DNA of 64,000 nucleotides, from positions 62,001 through 126,000 of the forward strand of contig NZ_QZEY01000023.1 of assembly GCF_003594875.1 (NCBI RefSeq). Reading direction: 5' to 3'. The position numbers were made by a program, and so were the translations under genes. This DNA comes from Bailinhaonella thermotolerans (GTDB taxonomy: Bacteria > Actinomycetota > Actinomycetes > Streptosporangiales > Streptosporangiaceae). Below the pieces are notes generated by a model, which was not told the DNA's origin, ran no database searches, and saw nothing but the letters and a program-made list of their open reading frames with translations. Shown here one piece after another: positions 59,589 through 64,000 of the stretch; position 1 is the stretch's first letter, and each line of letters opens with the position of its first letter.

Positions 59589-61580
59589 GTGACCGCCGTT
59601 GCCCTGAGCGCCGGGACCCCTGAGTTCCTCGGCCCCGTCGTCGTGTTCCTGTTCGCCGCCGCGCTGATCGGTTACGTGTTCGTGCGCGCGCGGGTCGTCC
59701 CCATCGTCGGGTTCCTCCTGGCGGGGGTGGTGATCGGGCCCAACCAGCTCGGCCTGGTCGCGAACGCCGAGGTGGTGCAGGCGGCGGCCGAGGTCGGAGT
59801 GCTCCTGCTGCTGTTCACGATCGGCATGGAGTTCTCGCTGGAGCGGCTGCTCGCGATCCGCAGGTACGTCCTGGTCGGCGGCGGGCTCCAGGTCCTGCTG
59901 AGCGTGGCGGTGACCGCCGGGCTCGTGATGGGGTTCGGCACCGGGTGGCAGGACGCGCTGTTCACCGGCTTCCTCGTGTCGCTCTCGTCCACGGCGATCG
60001 TGATGAAGGTGCTCGCCGGGGCGGGCCGCACCCGCGACACGACGGGACAGGCCGCGCTCGCCGTACTGATCTTCCAGGACCTGATCGTGGTGCTGATGGT
60101 CCTGCTCGTGCCGCTGCTGGCCGCGAGCGCCGCCCCCGGATCCTCCGCCGGCTCGGCCGCGGGCCCGTGGGAGCTGGCGCGGGTGCTCGGCACGGCCGTC
60201 GCCGTCCTGGCCCTGGTGCTGGTGGTCGCGCGCAAGGTCATGCCGCCGCTGCTGGAGAAGGTCGCGCGCACCTGCTCACCCGAGCTGTTCCTGCTCACGG
60301 TGGTCGCGATCGGGCTGGGCACGGCCTACCTGACCTCGCTGGCCGGGGTGAGCCTGTCGCTGGGCGCGTTCCTCGCCGGGCTCGTCGTGAGCGAGTCGCC
60401 GCACAGCTCCCACGCGCTGAGCGAGGTGCTGCCGCTTCAGATCGTCTTCAGCGCCGTGTTCTTCGTCTCGATCGGCATGCTGCTGGACGTCCGCTTCGTG
60501 CTCGACCACTGGCTCCTGATCCTCGGCCTGGCGGTCGGCACGGTGCTGATCAAGACGCTGACCGGCGCGGTCGCCGTGGCCGCGCTGCGCATCGCCGTCC
60601 CCACCGCGCTCGGCACGGGGCTGCTGCTCGCCCAGATCGGCGAGTTCTCCTTCGTCCTGCAGCAGAGCGCCCCCGGCCTCAGCCCGGCCGGCCTGGGCGC
60701 GAACGGCGCGCAGGCGCTCATCGCCGTGACCGTGCTGCTCATGGCCCTCACGCCGGTGCTCTCCTGGCTCGGCGAGCGGCTGGGCCGCCGCGCGCGCCCC
60801 GTGCGCCGCCGTACGCCCGAGGCGCCCGCCCCGCAGACGCCGGGGGGCGTCCTGGTCATCGGCTGGGGCCCGGTGGCCTCCGAGGTGGCGGCGCTGTCCC
60901 GCGACCGGGGCTGCCAGGTCACCGTCACCACCCTCAGCCCCGACCTCGCCGCCCAGGCCGCTGCCGACGGGCACCGGGTGGTCCGCGGCGACGCCCTCCG
61001 CCAGCACGTCCTGGAGGAGGCCGGCCTCCACGACGCGGGCGTGATCCTGATCGCCGAGGACGAGGCCGAGCACACGATCCGCCTGCTCAACGTGATCCGC
61101 CGCTACGCCCCCGACGCCGCCGTCATCGTCCGCCCCACCGACGAGGTGGACCCGGCGGCGCTGGTCGGCGCGGGCGCGTCACGGGTGGTGGACGGCACCC
61201 GCTCGGTCGGCCGCACGGTCAAGGACGCCATGGTCAGAGCCCTGGGCAGGGAGCCGGACACGGCCCCCTACCCCGACACCTCCCTGCCGGTCGCCTACGA
61301 GCCGGACCCCGACACCGCCTGCCCGCACACCCAGTCCATCCAGGTGGTCCTGCCGTCCACGCCGGGCTGCGCCGAGTGCCTGCGCGAGGGCCGCACGGAC
61401 TGGGTCCACCTCCGCACCTGCCTCACCTGCGGGCACGTGGGCTGCTGCGACTCCTCGCCCCGCCGCCACGCCACGAGGCACTGGAAGGACACCGGCCACC
61501 CGATCATCGCCTCCGCCGAGCCGGACGAGGACTGGGCGTACTGCTACGCGGACGACACCACCCTCGACCCGATCCGCTGA
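59589..61580 (+). CDS. CPA2 cation:proton antiporter fused to TrkA-N and UBP zinc-finger domains
   Basis: A 663-residue protein. Residues 1-395 form a Kef/CPA2-type antiporter (VGFLLAGVVIGPNQLGL, LFTIGMEFSLERLL, LVSLSSTAIVMKVL, VFLVVSI-like FFVSIGMLLDVRF). Residues 415-535 form a TrkA-N/RCK nucleotide-binding domain (GGVLVIGWGPVASEVAAL, AGVILIAEDEAEHTI). From about 577 to the end is a UBP-type zinc finger with CPHTQSIQ, GCAECLREGRTDWVHLRTCL, CGHVGCCD and HATRHWKDTGHPI. Start GTG 59589 follows GGGAGG closely; ATG 59556 is an alternative. It should export K+ or Na+ in exchange for protons under nucleotide control; the zinc finger's role is unknown. Confidence 0.9.
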   Translation: MTAVALSAGTPEFLGPVVVFLFAAALIGYVFVRARVVPIVGFLLAGVVIGPNQLGLVANAEVVQAAAEVGVLLLLFTIGMEFSLERLLAIRRYVLVGGGLQVLLSVAVTAGLVMGFGTGWQDALFTGFLVSLSSTAIVMKVLAGAGRTRDTTGQAALAVLIFQDLIVVLMVLLVPLLAASAAPGSSAGSAAGPWELARVLGTAVAVLALVLVVARKVMPPLLEKVARTCSPELFLLTVVAIGLGTAYLTSLAGVSLSLGAFLAGLVVSESPHSSHALSEVLPLQIVFSAVFFVSIGMLLDVRFVLDHWLLILGLAVGTVLIKTLTGAVAVAALRIAVPTALGTGLLLAQIGEFSFVLQQSAPGLSPAGLGANGAQALIAVTVLLMALTPVLSWLGERLGRRARPVRRRTPEAPAPQTPGGVLVIGWGPVASEVAALSRDRGCQVTVTTLSPDLAAQAAADGHRVVRGDALRQHVLEEAGLHDAGVILIAEDEAEHTIRLLNVIRRYAPDAAVIVRPTDEVDPAALVGAGASRVVDGTRSVGRTVKDAMVRALGREPDTAPYPDTSLPVAYEPDPDTACPHTQSIQVVLPSTPGCAECLREGRTDWVHLRTCLTCGHVGCCDSSPRRHATRHWKDTGHPIIASAEPDEDWAYCYADDTTLDPIR

Positions 61581-61658
61581 CCCGCTCGGTAGACCGGGGG
61601 CGGGCTGGGCGCGGGCCTCAGGCCGTACGGCGTTCGCGCGCCGTACGGCCCGGCGGGG

Positions 61659-62114
61659 TCACTCCGCGACGTACAGGGAGAGCGTGTCGGCGACGCAGGC
61701 CGGGCGCTTGGCGTCCTCGACCTCGATCGTGAGCCGCACGGTGGCCAGGGTCCCGGCGGGCGTGCCCTTGACGTCCACGAGCTCGGCGCCGGCCCGGATG
61801 CGCGCGCCCACCTTCACCGGGCTCGGGAACCGGACCTTGTTCAGCCCGTAGTTGATCCCCATCTTCAGCCCGTCCACCCGGAAGATCTCCTGCATGAAGG
61901 AGGGCAGCAGCGACAGGCTCAGGTACCCGTGCGCGATCGTCCCTCCGAACGGGCCCTCCGCCGCCCGCACGGGATCGACGTGGATCCACTGGTGGTCGTC
62001 GGTGGCGTCCGCGAACAGGTCGACCCGCTCCTGGGTCACCTCGCGCCACGCGCTGTACCCGAGGTGCTCACCCTTGGCGGCGCGCAGGGCGCTCAGATCA
62101 TCGAAGACTCGCAT
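61659..62114 (-). CDS. MaoC-like (R)-specific enoyl-CoA hydratase
   Basis: A 151-residue single hot-dog enzyme with the hydratase-2 catalytic motif FADATDDHQWIHVDPVRA, then FGGTIAHGYLSLSLLP. It hydrates trans-2-enoyl-CoA to the (R)-3-hydroxyacyl-CoA. ATG 62114. Monocistronic. Two GCCGTACGGC copies stand just behind its stop (61622, 61640). Confidence 0.92.
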   Translation of the reverse strand: MRVFDDLSALRAAKGEHLGYSAWREVTQERVDLFADATDDHQWIHVDPVRAAEGPFGGTIAHGYLSLSLLPSFMQEIFRVDGLKMGINYGLNKVRFPSPVKVGARIRAGAELVDVKGTPAGTLATVRLTIEVEDAKRPACVADTLSLYVAE

Positions 62115-62416
62115 TCCCGCAACCTAATGCCCGCTGGTTCCACTCCCCAATGCCCGAACCCGCCAAAAACCCCCGGCCGGGCACTGTGCGCTTCGGCATG
62201 GCGCGAAGGGAACCGGCGAGGGGGCCTCCTCGTGCGGGGAACGGGGAGCCGGGCACGCCGGGGCCGCTTCATGCCCGGGCGGACTGCCCGCGAGGGGCCG
62301 GCGCGGACACCAGAGACTCCTCCGCCGGACCCGGCGCCGGCCGTACGGCATGAGCCCCGGCGGGACGGTGTGGGGACGGGGCCGGCCACCCCGCCGCGCG
62401 CGTGAGGATCAGCGGG
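62115..62416. other. Intergenic stretch without gene
   Basis: No gene in these 302 bases. One GCCGTACGGC at 62340; the part nearest the MaoC start is AT-richer and likely carries its promoter. Frames present here look like shadows. Confidence 0.5.
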
Positions 62417-63058
62417 TCAGTCGCCGAGGTAGGCGAGGACGGCGAGGACGCGGCGGTTGGCGTCGGGGGCGGGCGGGAGGTCGAGCTTGGTGAAGATGCT
62501 CGCGATGTGCTTGGCCACGGCGGCGTCGCTGACCACGAGCTCGCGGGCGATCGCGGTGTTGGAGCGGCCCTCGGCGATGAGCGCCAGGACCTCGCGCTCG
62601 CGCGGGGTGAGGCGTTCCAGCGGGTCGCGGCGGCGGCCGAGGAGCTGGCGCACCACCTCCGGATCGACCACCGTGCCGCCGCCGGCGACGCGGGTGAGGG
62701 CGTCGGCGAACTCGGTCACGTCGCCGATGCGGTCCTTGAGCAGGTAGCCGATCCCGGCGCCGCCCGCCGAGGACAGGAGCTCGGAGGCGTACGTCTGCTC
62801 GACGTACTGGCTCAGGACGAGCACGGCGAGCCCGGGGTGCCTCCGCCGCAGCTCGATCGCGGCGCGCAGGCCCTCGTCGGCGAAGTCCGGGGGCATGCGC
62901 ACGTCGGTGACCACGATGTCCGGTTCGTGTTCGGCGACCGCCGTGAGCAGGGCGTCCGCCTCGCTCACGGCGGCGACGACCGTGTGGCCGAACCGTTCGA
63001 GCAGGCCGATCAGGCCCTCCCGCAACAGCACCGCGTCCTCGGCGATCACAACACGCAC
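62417..63058 (-). CDS. NarL/LuxR-type response regulator
   Basis: A 213-residue two-domain regulator. The receiver has acidic pair ED near residue 8, the phospho-acceptor Asp in [11 protein letters not shown] near 52 and the switch Lys in [11 protein letters not shown]. The C-terminal LuxR HTH is [20 protein letters not shown] with [20 protein letters not shown] 63058 is chosen since GGAGG stands eight bases before it; GTG 63073 also opens the frame. No sensor kinase lies next to it in the window. Confidence 0.9.
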   Translation of the reverse strand: MRVVIAEDAVLLREGLIGLLERFGHTVVAAVSEADALLTAVAEHEPDIVVTDVRMPPDFADEGLRAAIELRRRHPGLAVLVLSQYVEQTYASELLSSAGGAGIGYLLKDRIGDVTEFADALTRVAGGGTVVDPEVVRQLLGRRRDPLERLTPREREVLALIAEGRSNTAIARELVVSDAAVAKHIASIFTKLDLPPAPDANRRVLAVLAYLGD

Positions 63059-63123
63059 GGTCCGGGCCTCCACTCGATCCTGGTTGTGGCTCCCGCCATT
63101 GTCCCGCCCGTGCGCGCGTCCGG

Positions 63124-64000
63124 TCAGCGGGGCGGGGTCTCGTCGTCGTAGATCCGCGTGACCACCTTGCCGTCCCTGGTGATGTAGCCGTTGATCAGTC
63201 CCGCCGTGCTGTGCGGCGTGGCGAGCACCCCGCGCGGGTCGAGGGCGATCGCGCCCCCGGTGGCCCCGAGCGCCGGGATCTTCTCGGTGATCACCTTGGC
63301 GGCGGCCTGCTGGACGGGCGCCCGGGTGTACTCCATCAGCGCGGACACGTCGTACGCGGCCACGCCCCGGATGAACACCTCGCCGGTGCCCGTGCAGGAG
63401 ATCGCGACGGTCCGGCTGTTCGCGTACGTGCCGGCGCCGATGATCGGGGAGTCGCCCACGCGCCCGACCAGCTTGTTCGTGAGCCCGCCGGTGGACGTCG
63501 CCGCCGCGAGCTCCTCGTCCCGGTCCACCGCGACCGCTCCGACGGTCCCGAACTCGCCGACGGGCCCGCCGGCCTTCGCGGCGCCCGCGGGCTCCTGCGA
63601 CGCGCCCGGCCGGGCCGTCCCGGCGTCCTCCGGAGTCTTGGGCGCGTCCCCGGGGGTCTTGGGGGCACCCGCGGGGGTCTTGGGGGCGTCCGCCGGGGCC
63701 TGGGGCGCGTCCGCCGTACGGCCGTCGGCGGGGATCCCCTTCGCGTCGAGGAGCTGCCTCCAGCGCCGGTCGGTGTGGAAGTAGTCCTGCGTCGTGTACG
63801 GCACGCCGTTGCGGAGCGCGAACGTGTCCGCGCCGGGCCCGGCGAGCAGCACGTGCCGCGACCGCTCCATGACCATCCGGGCGAGCGAGATGGGGTTCTT
63901 CGTGTTGCGGACCCCGGCCACCGCCCCCGATCGCAGGTCCTCCCCGTTCATGATCGAGGCGTCCAGCTCGTGCTCGGCGTCGGTGTTGAACACGGCCCCC
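63124..64000 (-). CDS. Isoaspartyl peptidase / plant-type L-asparaginase (T2 family), 3' part
   Basis: The gene runs off the right edge, so the N-terminus is missing. The visible part includes [17 protein letters not shown], then a low-complexity Ala/Pro/Asp linker, and [11 protein letters not shown] with the nucleophilic threonine that becomes the new N-terminus after self-cleavage. Downstream are [20 protein letters not shown] and [20 protein letters not shown], typical of Ntn-type asparaginases. The linker just before the cleavage site is an expanded repeat ([20 protein letters not shown]). Confidence 0.9.
   Translation of the reverse strand, partial: GAVFNTDAEHELDASIMNGEDLRSGAVAGVRNTKNPISLARMVMERSRHVLLAGPGADTFALRNGVPYTTQDYFHTDRRWRQLLDAKGIPADGRTADAPQAPADAPKTPAGAPKTPGDAPKTPEDAGTARPGASQEPAGAAKAGGPVGEFGTVGAVAVDRDEELAAATSTGGLTNKLVGRVGDSPIIGAGTYANSRTVAISCTGTGEVFIRGVAAYDVSALMEYTRAPVQQAAAKVITEKIPALGATGGAIALDPRGVLATPHSTAGLINGYITRDGKVVTRIYDDETPPR
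63630..63715. repeat. 21-bp-type in-frame repeat next to the autocleavage site, ending at GCCGTACGGC
   Basis: Three to four units of about 21 bp (gggggtcttgggggcgtcc type) code for the Ala-Pro-Lys-Thr-Pro linker of the asparaginase. The repeat ends exactly at a GCCGTACGGC palindrome (63713-63722). Confidence 0.82.

Overview
This window comes from a very GC-rich (about 73% by eye) actinomycete chromosome. GTG and TTG starts, 4-base ATGA/GTGA gene overlaps, chaplin-type surface domains, a sortase, WS/DGAT-type acyltransferase, GlgX and many TetR/MarR/IclR regulators point to a spore- or hypha-forming actinomycete. The order Streptosporangiales (Actinomadura-like) is my guess, not a proof. No rRNA, tRNA, insertion sequence, prophage or CRISPR array was seen.

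Layout. 1-2225: the end of a quinone oxidoreductase gene, a 600-base stretch of decayed regulator fragments, and a methyltransferase. 2226-7815 (minus): an enoyl-CoA hydratase, acetoacetate-CoA-ligase-type enzyme, 3-hydroxyacyl-CoA dehydrogenase and amidohydrolase under a MarR regulator. This is the gene set of the CoA-dependent, beta-ketoacyl-CoA-hydrolase route for hydroxycinnamates (cou/phd type). 7894-11004 (minus): a Rieske oxygenase, a previously unlisted 48-residue CHCG protein and a reductase (vanillate O-demethylase type) under an IclR regulator. The two blocks together would take ferulate to vanillate to protocatechuate. 11024-20008: sortase, DHA2 exporter, catalase, HprK-like P-loop protein, and a TetR-ABC operon with three operators exactly 20 bp apart. 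20115-31320: a DUF4132 protein, a flavin-split-barrel protein, a thioesterase/TetR divergent pair, DedA, an internally deleted P-type ATPase pseudogene, isochorismatase, DUF4345, small proteins, an ArsB/NhaD-like transporter with a CBS protein, and a CBM48 protein. 31846-41149: a DUF4015 glycoside hydrolase, a polysaccharide deacetylase lipoprotein, NUDIX, and a minus-strand exopolysaccharide module (initiating phosphotransferase, GT4, Wzz-like protein, FemAB/BioF2-like acyltransferase). 41612-47526 (minus): a surface-protein locus with a four-chaplin-repeat protein, a secreted coiled protein, two tandem paralogous small secreted proteins and a STAS protein. 47772-64000: GlgX with a three-helix-bundle protein, WS/DGAT, CN-hydrolase, two acyltransferase-3 proteins, a MacAB-like ABC trio, a CPA2 antiporter fused to a UBP zinc finger, MaoC hydratase, a LuxR response regulator and a truncated isoaspartyl peptidase.

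Two window-wide signals stand out. The perfect palindrome GCCGTACGGC occurs about 28 times, where well under one copy is expected, mostly between genes and sometimes inside unusual insertions in genes. In addition, there are about 15 minisatellite-like tandem repeats, often at gene ends or upstream of surface and polysaccharide genes. These, the chaplin-repeat locus and the small CHCG protein are the most novel-looking items.
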